Source: an uncultured Bacteroidota bacterium (GTDB taxonomy: Bacteria > Bacteroidota > Bacteroidia > JABEUT01). Taken from it: a DNA stretch of 44,602 nt. The stretch spans positions 1-44,602 of the forward strand of contig CAIWVW010000134.1 of NCBI GenBank assembly GCA_903916255.1. The letters run 5' to 3'. A program made the position numbers and the translations under genes. Positions 26,869-34,565 of the stretch are shown here, piece by piece (position 1 is the first letter of the stretch; every line of letters begins with the position of its first letter). The notes beneath the pieces are model-generated. The model saw nothing but the letters and a program-made list of their open reading frames with translations, was not told where the DNA came from and made no database searches.

Positions 26869-27747
26869 TTAAAAACTCCCTTCCTCAAGGTCTGCTATAA
26901 GTCCGCGTTGCTTGGGAACCCATCCCAGCAATTCGCGGGTTAACACACTTGAGGCGGGCATATTTGTACCGGCGGGAATTGCCAGCCAGCCAAAATGGGC
27001 AATTGCTTCTTCTTTCGTAATTGATGATACAGGTAACTTAAGCCTTCGGCCAATTGCCGTGGCCATATCTTTCAGTTGTATCCCTTCTTCACCTACCGCA
27101 TGATAGCGTTGTCCGGCAGACCCTTTCTCAAGGACAAGCCGGTATAACAGGGCTGCGTCAAGCACATGGACTGCCGCCCAACGGTTCAGCCCTTCACCAA
27201 TATAAGCCGATACTCCCTTAGCCTTGGCAATGGCAATAAGTTGGCTTGCCAAGCCCTGTTTGGCCGTGTTGTGAACCTGTGGTAGGCGTACTACCGAAAC
27301 CTTTATGCCTTTCGGCAAAAGGGAAAGCGCAGCCTCTTCTGAAACACGGGGCAAGCGCGGATTTGGAAGCGGGTCTGAATCTTCTATTGCAACCTGGTTG
27401 TTATTACGCGGGCCTATACCTGCGGTAACAATCAGTGGGCGGCTTGAACCCGCAAGTTCACCGCCAAGCGTTTCAATAGCACGCCTGTCTATTTCAGCCG
27501 CTTCACTGAACCTGCTAAAGTCGTGAATAAAACCTGCATGGATTACAGCTTCAGATAAAGCGGCACCACTTCGCAGACTATTCAAATCTGTTAAATCCCC
27601 CTGATGCACTTCAGCACCTGCTGCCAATAGTATTTTCGCGTTCGCTTCATTGCGGGCAAGGCCAAGTACCTGATGGCCCGTTCTTAGTAATTCCTTAACA
27701 ATTTCTGAACCAATGAAACCTGTGGCTCCCGTTACAAATACACGCAT
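26869..27747 (-). CDS. NAD-dependent epimerase/dehydratase-like SDR (extended)
   Basis: The 292-aa protein begins MRVFVTGATGFIGSEIVKELL, an extended SDR nucleotide-binding loop. An acidic residue is not visible at the end of strand 2 (GLARNE), so NADP may be preferred. The active-site YxxxK is not obvious. The protein is nearer to the atypical SDR reductases that act on small molecules than to sugar epimerases. It is followed by an AraC gene and preceded by the NmrA-like gene with a 19-base gap. The three are probably one operon. Confidence 0.87.
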   Translation of the reverse strand: MRVFVTGATGFIGSEIVKELLRTGHQVLGLARNEANAKILLAAGAEVHQGDLTDLNSLRSGAALSEAVIHAGFIHDFSRFSEAAEIDRRAIETLGGELAGSSRPLIVTAGIGPRNNNQVAIEDSDPLPNPRLPRVSEEAALSLLPKGIKVSVVRLPQVHNTAKQGLASQLIAIAKAKGVSAYIGEGLNRWAAVHVLDAALLYRLVLEKGSAGQRYHAVGEEGIQLKDMATAIGRRLKLPVSSITKEEAIAHFGWLAIPAGTNMPASSVLTRELLGWVPKQRGLIADLEEGSF

Positions 27748-27766
27748 AGTTTTGGTTGTTTATATA

Positions 27767-28666
27767 TTATTTATTATAAACCGCGGCAAATACATTCACC
27801 CAATCTTTCAGTTTGGTTTTTCCCAACACAGGTTTGTGGCGGTTGTAATCTTCGCCCAAAACACCACTGCGCCTGCCTGCATTCATTTCTACCAGACCTT
27901 TAGCAACGCCTGCGTTCATTCCTGCCGCCACCATACCGTTCAGCATTTGTTCGTCAGATATTACAACCCATTTCAAATCAGGTTTGCCGATGGCTTCGCC
28001 TAAAATATGTGCAATTTCATTGGGGGAAAGCTCTTCGCTTGCTATGTAGCGGACGATTCTTCCTTCAAAAGGTTTTTCCATTTCTTCTGCAATAACAGAT
28101 GCAATATCCAACGGAGAAACCCAGGGTTCTTTCTCATCGCCGCCATAGTTGGAAACAATCACGCCTTGTGATTTTATGGTGGGTATAAACGCCAGCATAT
28201 TATAGTAAAACCCAACAGGGCGCATAACTTTAATAGATACATCGGCAGGCAGTTCATTTAATATCTGCTCCACTTTATAATGAAAAGCAAGCATACCGTT
28301 GCCTTTATCGGTATGGGCGCCTATGCTGCTTAAGTGAACTACCCTTTTAACCCCTGATTTTTCTATAGCCTGTTTGTAATTTTCACCAATTTTTGCAATG
28401 GCAGAAATGACATCAATATGTTGAGCGGAAAAACGGCCTTCGCCCATCGTTTCCATCACATAAACGATATCTGCACCTTTAAAAGTTTCTGCCAGAAAAT
28501 TGGCATCCTGCATACTGCCTATCGCCGCTTTTGCGCCAATAGCTTCAATTTCTTTTTGCCTTTCGGCTTTGCTGCTTATAACTGTTATGTCATGTCCTTT
28601 TTGCACCAACTCAATAGCCAGCGGCCTGCTTATGTTCCCTAATGAACCCGTGATTGTTATTTTCAT
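27767..28666 (-). CDS. NmrA-like NAD(P)-binding protein
   Basis: The 299-aa protein has an atypical SDR Rossmann fold: MKITITGSLGNISRPLAIELVQKGHDITVISSKAERQ, then GSMQDANFLAETFKGADIVYVME and KRVVHLSSIGAHTD. This is the NmrA/QOR2-like family, which includes NAD(P)H sensors and quinone reductases. It is the first gene of a minus-strand operon with the SDR and AraC genes. The upstream region contains paired ACGGC repeats (28781-28871) that may be its operator. Confidence 0.86.
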   Translation of the reverse strand: MKITITGSLGNISRPLAIELVQKGHDITVISSKAERQKEIEAIGAKAAIGSMQDANFLAETFKGADIVYVMETMGEGRFSAQHIDVISAIAKIGENYKQAIEKSGVKRVVHLSSIGAHTDKGNGMLAFHYKVEQILNELPADVSIKVMRPVGFYYNMLAFIPTIKSQGVIVSNYGGDEKEPWVSPLDIASVIAEEMEKPFEGRIVRYIASEELSPNEIAHILGEAIGKPDLKWVVISDEQMLNGMVAAGMNAGVAKGLVEMNAGRRSGVLGEDYNRHKPVLGKTKLKDWVNVFAAVYNK

Positions 28667-28780
28667 TTTGTTTTATTATTATTTGATGATGCAAAGATGA
28701 ACCTATTATAAGCAGTACACGTATTCATATCTGCTATTATTGTAGCCAAAATAAGGATGCCGGTACCGGAAGTGAAAAAA

Positions 28781-28871
28781 AACGGCACAAAACGGCATAT
28801 TTTGGGTAGTCAATGACTTATTAACGGCAATTAAAAATGTACGGAAATAACGGCTAAAAACGGCTATTTTA
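28781..28871. promoter_or_regulatory. Clustered ACGGC repeats, candidate operator
   Basis: The 300-base gap 28667-28966 between the NmrA-like gene and the AraC/DJ-1-like gene has no convincing ORF. It contains ACGGC at 28782, 28792, 28824, 28850 and 28860. Two near-copies of AACGGC-N4-AACGGC followed by TATTTT occur at about 28781 and 28849. In each copy the two ACGGC cores are ten bases apart, one helical turn, as expected for AraC-type direct half-sites. It lies upstream of the NmrA operon. An imperfect -7 box (CATCTTTG) lies at the complement of 28687-28694 or nearby. Confidence 0.5.
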
Positions 28872-28966
28872 TTTCTTTCCCGTTTTCGTTGTAGTTGTTC
28901 TCGGTAAAAGGTCTTTTTTAATGGAAAATAAACACCAATGCGCACTATTTATTGGTGGGAAAAAGC

Positions 28967-29947
28967 TTATACCAGTGCTTCTTTATTATACTTCCCTTTA
29001 TATTCTATAGGCGACATTCCTGTAACTTTTCTAAATACTTCCCGAAAAGCCTTAACATCGGAATAACCGACTTCATACATCACTTCATTAATTGTTTTAC
29101 GGCTGGTTTCAAGCGCTTTTTTTGCTGATTCAATCTTTACACGCTGGGCATATTCTACAGGCGTATTTCCTGTTGCTTTTACAAATCTACGGTCAAAATT
29201 TCGCCTGCCGACAGAAAACTGGGAAGACAAATGCTCAACCGAAATTTTTTCGTGCATATTGTTTTCAATATATGCCTGGGCTTTTTTCACCAGTTCATCT
29301 CCATGGCGCTTCTGTCCGGTAAATATGGCAAATTCAGACTGGCTGTTCCGGTCCATTTCAATTTGAAAAACTTTGGAACAATAAATGGCTGTTTGCCGGT
29401 CATAATATTTCTCCACCAAATAAATCATCAGGTTTAAAAAAGAATAGGCACCGCCATTGGTGTAAATACCATTTTCATCGGTAATCAGATTATCCGTTTG
29501 CAAATTCACTTCCGGAAACATCTGCCTGAAATTTTCGGCAGCAGCCCAATGCGTTGAGCAGGTTTTCCCGTTAAGCAAACCCGATGATGCCAGCAAAAAT
29601 GCACCTGTGCATATACTCGCCACCGCTGCTCCTTCTTTATATTGTTTCGTAATCCAATCGACAAGCGGTTTGTTTCCTTTCAATGCTTTTTCGTAATTAT
29701 GGTTTATAGATGGAATAATGATGAGATTGGTTTTTGCTATTTCTGAAATGTTTGTGTGTGGCTTCACGGTAAATAAGCCTTGGTAGAATTCTATTTTTTT
29801 AGAAATACCCGCCAGTTGAATATTGAATACTTCCTTTTTACCAAACCCCTTCCAGTATTCATTGGCACGGGTAAATATTTTGTAAGGGCCCACTATGCTG
29901 CTTAAGTTGTTCTCTCCGTCAGGAACAATAATGGTTAGGTGTTTCAT
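28967..29947 (-). CDS. GlxA/FtrA-like AraC regulator with DJ-1/PfpI domain
   Basis: From the ATG at 29947 this is a 326-aa protein. The N-terminal DJ-1/PfpI-like domain carries ASICTGAFLLASSGLLNGKTCSTHW, with the conserved nucleophile-elbow cysteine and the His. The C-terminal AraC double HTH includes VEHLSSQFSVGRRNFDRRF and INEVMYEVGYSDVKAFREVFRKVTGMSPIEYK. Such GlxA-type regulators sense small molecules or stress. The frame is open to 29986, but the promoter boxes at 29961-29991 lie inside that extension, so 29947 is the start. Confidence 0.9.
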   Translation of the reverse strand: MKHLTIIVPDGENNLSSIVGPYKIFTRANEYWKGFGKKEVFNIQLAGISKKIEFYQGLFTVKPHTNISEIAKTNLIIIPSINHNYEKALKGNKPLVDWITKQYKEGAAVASICTGAFLLASSGLLNGKTCSTHWAAAENFRQMFPEVNLQTDNLITDENGIYTNGGAYSFLNLMIYLVEKYYDRQTAIYCSKVFQIEMDRNSQSEFAIFTGQKRHGDELVKKAQAYIENNMHEKISVEHLSSQFSVGRRNFDRRFVKATGNTPVEYAQRVKIESAKKALETSRKTINEVMYEVGYSDVKAFREVFRKVTGMSPIEYKGKYNKEALV

Positions 29948-29960
29948 GTCAAAATTTTCG

Positions 29961-29991
29961 CAAAGATATGTATTTAATTTGTCCAAATCAA
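29961..29991 (-). promoter_or_regulatory. Promoter that fixes the start of the GlxA-like gene
   Basis: On the minus strand TTG (complement of 29989-29991) is followed after 20 bases by TATCTTTG (complement of 29961-29968). Transcription would start near 29954, a few bases before the ATG at 29947, which rules out the longer frame from 29986. Confidence 0.6.
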
Positions 29992-30100
29992 CCCTTCAAG
30001 ATGTCTATTTTACACCCTATACGGGTGGTTCTTAATCCATATTTTTGCATCGTCGAATTAAAAGAATACCTACGTTTAATAACTCAAATCTTTAGAACAC

Positions 30101-31009
30101 ATGAAATCACAAGATTTTACAACTACCTTTTGTGTAGACAATACACCGGCCGAAGCCTTTAAAGCCATTACCAACCCGCGCGCATGGTGGAGCGAAGCGA
30201 TAGAAGGCGGCACTGAGAACCTGAATGATGAATTTACCTACCATTATAAAGACGTGCATAATTGCCGGATGAAATTAATAGAAGTTATCCCGAATAAAAA
30301 AGTAGTGTGGCTTGTATTGGATAACTATTTCAGCTTTACGAAAGATAAGACCGAATGGAAGGGAACAAGTATTGTTTTTGACATCTCTGAAAAAGATAAT
30401 AAAACACAAATTAAATTTACACATGTCGGGTTAGTTCCGGAATATGAATGTTACGAGATATGTTCCAATGCATGGGGCGAATTTGCAGCGCAAAGTTTAC
30501 GTAACTTGATAATGAAAGGCAAAGGTAATCCGAATAAAAAAGAGAAAATTGAAAAGCAGGATTATAAGGCAACCATTATAGTTACTGCACCGCACAAGGA
30601 AGCTTACAATGCTATTAATAATGTTCGCGGATGGTGGAGCGAGGATATGGAAGGAAGCTTGCAAAAACCGGATGATATTTTTACGGTAAGATTTGGAGAA
30701 GTATATATTACCTTGAAAGTTACCGAAGCAGTTCCGGATAAAAAGATAGTTTGGCTTGTTATCGATTGCAATAAACCCTGGCTTAAAAACAAGAAGGAAT
30801 GGAACGATACCGAATTGATTTGGGAAGTTTCAAACAAGGATAACAATACGCAAATCTTATTTACGCATAAGGGTTTAGTGCCTGATGTTGAATGCTACGG
30901 CGTATGTTCCAATGCCTGGGGCGATTATTTAAAGCAAAGCCTATGGAGCCTGATTACAAATGGTGAAGGCAGACCAACTAAAATAAAAAAAACAGCAAAA
31001 ACAAATTAA
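30101..31009 (+). CDS. Tandem SRPBCC (AHSA1-like) protein
   Basis: The 302-aa protein has two consecutive START/SRPBCC domains (about 1-148 and 150-302) that are plainly homologous to each other. Paired motifs are PRAWWSEAIEG/VRGWWSEDMEG, IPNKKVVWLVLD/VPDKKIVWLVID, THVGLVPEYECYEICSNAWG/THKGLVPDVECYGVCSNAWG, and a terminal SLRNLI/SLWSLI. Single-domain versions are common in Bacteroidota; the in-frame duplication is less usual. They bind hydrophobic ligands, but the ligand is unknown. A TATTTTTG -7 box lies at 30040-30047. It is followed by the EthD gene after five bases. Confidence 0.9.
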   Translation: MKSQDFTTTFCVDNTPAEAFKAITNPRAWWSEAIEGGTENLNDEFTYHYKDVHNCRMKLIEVIPNKKVVWLVLDNYFSFTKDKTEWKGTSIVFDISEKDNKTQIKFTHVGLVPEYECYEICSNAWGEFAAQSLRNLIMKGKGNPNKKEKIEKQDYKATIIVTAPHKEAYNAINNVRGWWSEDMEGSLQKPDDIFTVRFGEVYITLKVTEAVPDKKIVWLVIDCNKPWLKNKKEWNDTELIWEVSNKDNNTQILFTHKGLVPDVECYGVCSNAWGDYLKQSLWSLITNGEGRPTKIKKTAKTN

Positions 31010-31014
31010 AAACC

Positions 31015-31332
31015 ATGGCAAAAATGGTTGTTCTTTACAATACGCCTGCCGATAAGGATACATTCGATAAACATTATTTCGAGGTGCATATTCCGCTGGC
31101 GAAAAAACTTCCGGGATTGATAAAATACGAAGTCAGTCGAGGGTCTGTAATACCTATTGTGCAGGGAGGGCCGGCTATCTACCTAATCGGTACCCTTTAT
31201 TTTGATGACCTTGCCGCTATTAAAAAAGCTTTTGCATCCCCTGAAGGCATAGCCTGTGCAGCAGACCGCAAAATATTAGCGCCTGCCGATGCGGATGTGA
31301 AAATTTATTTATTCGATACGCAGGAAGTATAA
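31015..31332 (+). CDS. EthD-family small dimeric alpha/beta-barrel protein
   Basis: The 105-aa protein resembles EthD family members: MVVLYNTPADKDTFDKHYFEVHIPLAKKLPG, followed by GTLYFDDLAAIKKAFASPEGIACAAD. The conserved H in the YYxxxH segment and the FxS-Pxx motif are visible. EthD itself is part of an ethyl tert-butyl ether degradation cluster, but most homologues have unknown function. It is cotranscribed with the SRPBCC gene. Confidence 0.86.
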   Translation: MAKMVVLYNTPADKDTFDKHYFEVHIPLAKKLPGLIKYEVSRGSVIPIVQGGPAIYLIGTLYFDDLAAIKKAFASPEGIACAADRKILAPADADVKIYLFDTQEV

Positions 31333-31440
31333 TTAAAACAAATACTCTATTTTATCGTCTTACCGATTATAATGGTCCGTACTGAATTGTAAAAATCATC
31401 TATTCAGATTGGAACTCCTAAAATTATAACTACACACTAA

Positions 31441-31605
31441 ATGGAGAACATAGGGTACGCTGAAGAAACTATAAAAGAGCCAAAACCTTTAGAAATGGAT
31501 ACTTGCAAAGTTCCTGTTAGTTGTTGCACAAACCATTCCGGTAAAGGGCTTGAAACCTGCTGCAAAAGCGGCGCTTTCCTGATTCCGCTTTGCATTGTAA
31601 TCTAA
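31441..31605 (+). CDS. Small cysteine-rich peptide (54 aa)
   Basis: A clean ORF from ATG 31441 to TAA 31603-31605 encodes 54 residues. The N-terminal 20 residues are acidic and leader-like (ENIGYAEETIKEPKPLEMD). The C-terminal 33 residues have six cysteines (22, 28, 29, 40, 41, 51) in the order C-x5-CC-x10-CC-x9-C, ending in hydrophobic FLIPLCIVI. No biosynthetic enzyme is visible nearby and no convincing -7 box was found, so expression is uncertain. It could be a metal-binding or disulfide-rich peptide, a peptide-natural-product precursor, or a chance ORF. No other gene lies in 31333-31722. Confidence 0.4.
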   Translation: MENIGYAEETIKEPKPLEMDTCKVPVSCCTNHSGKGLETCCKSGAFLIPLCIVI

Positions 31606-31722
31606 CCGAAAAAATTGCACTTGCTTTTTTAGTTTATTAAAATGGAAATGCCGTTGCCAAAAAACGGGTTATCTCCTGCTGAGTTTAGGGAGTCTTTTCA
31701 CTCACAATATGTCCGCTCTGAT

Positions 31723-32376
31723 TTAAATCTTTTCCCCCCTTTCCAGTTTATAGCAGTTGCCATCGGCCCAAAGGTAATTCAGGAGAGAATGAAAAGCGTT
31801 CAGGTTCCAGGTTCGTAAAAACACGCTTTTAGCCAGTATCTTTTTATTGCTGTTCGACTGCACATATAGGTAACCCGGGCCAACTCCTTTCAGGCAATCT
31901 GCCCAAGGAAGAAGAGTTTCCCGTTTATTGAAAATGAATTTCCTGTATGTTATCCGGATTCCGCTCGATTCAATCTCAAAATTTCCTACCCTAACACTTC
32001 TTTTCGCATTCAAATCAGCAATCATCTTATTTACTGCTTTAGAAGTAAGATGCTTCCATAAAATAGCAACGATTTCGGAATTATCTTCTGTTGCTTCCGC
32101 CTTGCTCTTATTACTGAGTGCGACTGCCGAAAAGAATATGCGGAATTTTTTATTGTTTGTTTCAAGAAAATCGAACGTATAATTTACGCTGGTGGGAATA
32201 CCATGCACCGAAACATTGGTAACCCCGTACCTAAGACTTTCTACATCGCTGAAAAGCACATACTTTTTTCCGAATGTTACCCCAAGCCTGTCAATTATCA
32301 ATTTCTTTTTAAAGATACCTTGCTTTACGTCCAATTCAATGGTATCTGAATTTATGATAGAACCTGTGGCAACCAT
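31723..32376 (-). CDS. Hypothetical protein with possible tandem PH-like domains
   Basis: The 217-aa soluble protein has no signal peptide. Two beta-rich blocks are seen: about 15-110 (LDVKQGIFKKKLIIDRLGVTF...VESLRYG...) and about 125-215 (RVGNFEIESSGIRITYRKFIF...WADCLKGVGPGYLYVQS). Each begins with a strand pattern and ends in a helix, reminiscent of bacterial PH/GRAM-type domains. I do not recognise a named family. It is isolated between the Cys-rich ORF and the DUF3052-like gene. Confidence 0.65.
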   Translation of the reverse strand: MVATGSIINSDTIELDVKQGIFKKKLIIDRLGVTFGKKYVLFSDVESLRYGVTNVSVHGIPTSVNYTFDFLETNNKKFRIFFSAVALSNKSKAEATEDNSEIVAILWKHLTSKAVNKMIADLNAKRSVRVGNFEIESSGIRITYRKFIFNKRETLLPWADCLKGVGPGYLYVQSNSNKKILAKSVFLRTWNLNAFHSLLNYLWADGNCYKLERGEKI

Positions 32377-32462
32377 ATTTTATTCTTTTGGTCAAAAATA
32401 CCAACTATTTAAAAACAATATTCTTCTCAGATACCCACTAAGCCCTGCTCAGCAGCGCTCAC

Positions 32463-32843
32463 TCACTTGCCCACCCTATCTATAGGCCTGAATCGTAAAG
32501 CGCTCCAGGTATCGTCAATAGAAATGGCCGTTACTGTTGTAATGCCAAATTCTTCTCCTGTTGCGCGAATAGTATCGCGGTTTATATCCGTTTTAATCTT
32601 TGAAGTACCCTTGGGATAAGCAAACCACAAAACACTATCGGGTTCAATATTTTTCAAACCATTCTTTAAAAAGTCGAAATATTCTTTATTGTTATTTATA
32701 AAAACAAGGGAATTCGTGCTTTTCACCTTCTTATCAAAATTTGTTTTAAAGCCCAGTTTTATAAACTTCTTCGCCATTTCGGCAGGAGCATTAAGAATAA
32801 CGGCACTATCCTTAAACTTGAATTTTTTAATAATGTCTTGCAT
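32463..32843 (-). CDS. DUF3052-like protein
   Basis: The 126-aa protein ends in VLWFAYPKGTSKIKTDINRDTIRATGEEFGITTVTAISIDDTWSALRFRP. This is the hallmark order of the DUF3052/YdeI-related family (FAYPK, INRD, SIDDTWSALRFR). The N-terminal half is a separate small alpha/beta part. The molecular function is unknown. It lies 26 bases downstream of the aldo/keto reductase on the same strand and is probably cotranscribed with it. Confidence 0.75.
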   Translation of the reverse strand: MQDIIKKFKFKDSAVILNAPAEMAKKFIKLGFKTNFDKKVKSTNSLVFINNNKEYFDFLKNGLKNIEPDSVLWFAYPKGTSKIKTDINRDTIRATGEEFGITTVTAISIDDTWSALRFRPIDRVGK

Positions 32844-32869
32844 ACTTTGTCAGAATTATAACGACAAAT

Positions 32870-33754
32870 TTATTCCAAAATCTTCATATCCTCGTCGCTT
32901 AATTCAATATCCGCTGCTTTCAGGTTCTCTTCCAAATGCTTTAAAGAAGAAGTTCCCGGAATCGGCAATATCCATGGGGAACGATGCAATAACCAAGCTA
33001 TATTTATTTGAGCCTCGGAGGCATTATGTTTTTTTGCAATGGGCGAAATACGGCTATCCTTTTTAGGTAATGATTGAAATAAAGAGAAGTATGGCACCAA
33101 CGGAATTCCATTCTTTTCGCAGATGTGAAGAACTTCATGGCCGCCACGTGTTTCTCCGCCATGCATGAGCTTTACGGAGGTGCGTTGCGCATGCCCGAAC
33201 ATATTTTCAACAGTGGCTATAGAGCCCATTTGCATAGCTGTTTCCAATTCTTCGGGGCTTACATTACTAACACCAACATGCAAAATCTTTCCTTCTTTCT
33301 GCAGTTCAAACATCGCATCCATCGACTCTTTAAATGGAACTTCGCTTCCATGAATAACCCTGAAATGCACCACTTGTATTTGTTCCAGTTTAAGTGTCCG
33401 GAGATTATTATCAATACTGCTGCGTAAATTCTCCGGTCGGTTAAACGGAACCCAGCTTTTATCGGGCTTGCGCGCACCACCCACTTTGGTGCATATCACC
33501 AAATCAGAGGCATATGGATACAGGGCTTCTTTAATTAACCGGTTGGTCACGTCTTCCCCGTAATAATCGGCAGTATCAATAAAATTAATGCCGCTGTCAA
33601 TGCACTTTTTTAATATTTGTAATGCTTCGGGGCGGTTCTTTGGCTCTCCCCAAATGCCTTCACCCGTAAGGCGCATAGTTCCATACCCCAACCGATTAAC
33701 AGTTAGCGGGTTTTTACTTTTAGAAGCAATTGTAATTGTATCCTTCTTGTGCAT
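32870..33754 (-). CDS. Aldo/keto reductase-fold protein lacking the catalytic His
   Basis: From the ATG at 33754 (a TTG lies in frame at 33760) this is a 294-aa TIM-barrel protein of the AKR superfamily. D60 and Y65 (TADYYG) and K90 (CTKVGG) are in place. The histidine found as H131 in the relative at 3030-3872 aligns with R132 (VVHFRVIHG). This arginine form also occurs in YdbC-like reductases, so activity may remain but the chemistry is altered. The C-terminal IPGTSSLKHLEENLKAA supports NADP binding. It is cotranscribed with the DUF3052-like gene. Confidence 0.88.
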   Translation of the reverse strand: MHKKDTITIASKSKNPLTVNRLGYGTMRLTGEGIWGEPKNRPEALQILKKCIDSGINFIDTADYYGEDVTNRLIKEALYPYASDLVICTKVGGARKPDKSWVPFNRPENLRSSIDNNLRTLKLEQIQVVHFRVIHGSEVPFKESMDAMFELQKEGKILHVGVSNVSPEELETAMQMGSIATVENMFGHAQRTSVKLMHGGETRGGHEVLHICEKNGIPLVPYFSLFQSLPKKDSRISPIAKKHNASEAQINIAWLLHRSPWILPIPGTSSLKHLEENLKAADIELSDEDMKILE

Positions 33755-33926
33755 ATCCAATTCTGATTTATATAAAATTAATTCACGACCCTAAAATACT
33801 AATAAGACGCGCATATCCTGTTAATATTTTATAATCGAAAGCAAAAGCAGAATCTGTTTCAAACAACTTGTCACAAGATATCGTATGCCGAGTTATTTAT
33901 ATATTTGATGATAAAATTAAAACACA

Positions 33927-34292
33927 ATGACTATTGCATTATGGATTGTACAAGGCTTGCTCGGTTTAATTTTTGTAATTACCGGCAGCTTTAAATTTTT
34001 TCAAAGCAAAGAGAAGATTATTGCCAGCGGTGGCACCTGGGCCGAAGATTTTAAGCCGGGTATAATTAAAATAATAGCCGCAATAGAACTTATCAGTGGA
34101 ATATCTCTAATAGTACCGAGATTATTTGGGCATGGGCATTACCTAACTTTTGCAGGAGCTACCGCTATTGGCATAATAATGACAGGTGCCATATACACGC
34201 ACATCAGGCGCAAGGAATTTATGCATGCAAGCATAAATGCGGCGTTCTTGATTATGGCTTTGTTTGTAGCATATGCCGGCAGGCCTTTCTGA
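33927..34292 (+). CDS. DoxX-family membrane protein
   Basis: The 121-aa protein has four transmembrane helices and the DoxX layout: LLGLIFVITGSFKFFQSKEKI in helix 1, WAEDFKPGIIKIIAAIELISGI, then FGHGHYLTFAGATAIGIIMTGAIYTHIRRKE. DoxX-like proteins are loosely linked to quinone or oxidative stress, and the role here is unknown. It is followed by a bidirectional terminator and the tRNA-Cys gene on the other strand. Confidence 0.86.
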   Translation: MTIALWIVQGLLGLIFVITGSFKFFQSKEKIIASGGTWAEDFKPGIIKIIAAIELISGISLIVPRLFGHGHYLTFAGATAIGIIMTGAIYTHIRRKEFMHASINAAFLIMALFVAYAGRPF

Positions 34293-34324
34293 GTTTCATT
34301 ACCTGTTTTCGACATATTATAAAT

Positions 34325-34355
34325 AAAAAAAGAGAAGCTTTCACTTCTCCTTTTT
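34325..34355. terminator. Bidirectional terminator between DoxX gene and tRNA-Cys
   Basis: GAGAAG (34332-34337) pairs with CTTCTC (34344-34349) with a short loop. The arms are flanked by an A-run and a T-run (AAAAAA before, CTTTTT after). It can end the DoxX transcript and, read the other way, the tRNA-Cys transcript. Confidence 0.7.
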
Positions 34356-34366
34356 AATTTACCCTG

Positions 34367-34437
34367 AGGTCCCGGGCGGATTCGAACCGCCGTACAAGGT
34401 TTTGCAGACCTCTGCCTAGCCACTCGGCCACAGGACC
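34367..34437 (-). tRNA. tRNA-Cys (GCA)
   Basis: On the minus strand the sequence folds with acceptor GGTCCTG/CGGGACC (the outer five pairs are Watson-Crick; the inner T-G and G-C pairs fit), discriminator T, D loop GAGTGGCTAGGC, anticodon arm GAGGT-CTGCAAA-ACCTT with anticodon GCA, and T arm GGCGG-TTCGAAT-CCGCC. Length 71 bases with no encoded CCA. A TACATTTG box (complement of 34525-34532) may be its promoter. The phage-like module begins just to the right. Confidence 0.95.
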
Positions 34438-34565
34438 ATATCTTAGTATTGTAGGGTAAGGAATAAGGTACTAGTCAATAACTTACTGCTTGCCTCTTAT
34501 TGCTTATCCCCTTTTTAAGGATTGCAAATGTAGTAAATATTGGAAAACTAAGGCTTCCTTTATTT

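Noticed and set aside
28706-28945. 79-aa minus-strand ORF in the AraC-NmrA gap
   Set aside because: Composition is not protein-like (Phe, Arg and Tyr clusters), no promoter leads into it, and the ACGGC repeats explain the sequence better.
31642-31821. 59-aa plus-strand ORF after the Cys-rich peptide
   Set aside because: Most of it is antisense to the 217-aa gene and shows no family pattern.
34367-34437. tRNA-Cys 3' end as the attachment site of the phage-like module
   Set aside because: The module lies on the 5' side of the tRNA, no repeat of the tRNA end is seen inside the window, and no integrase is present.
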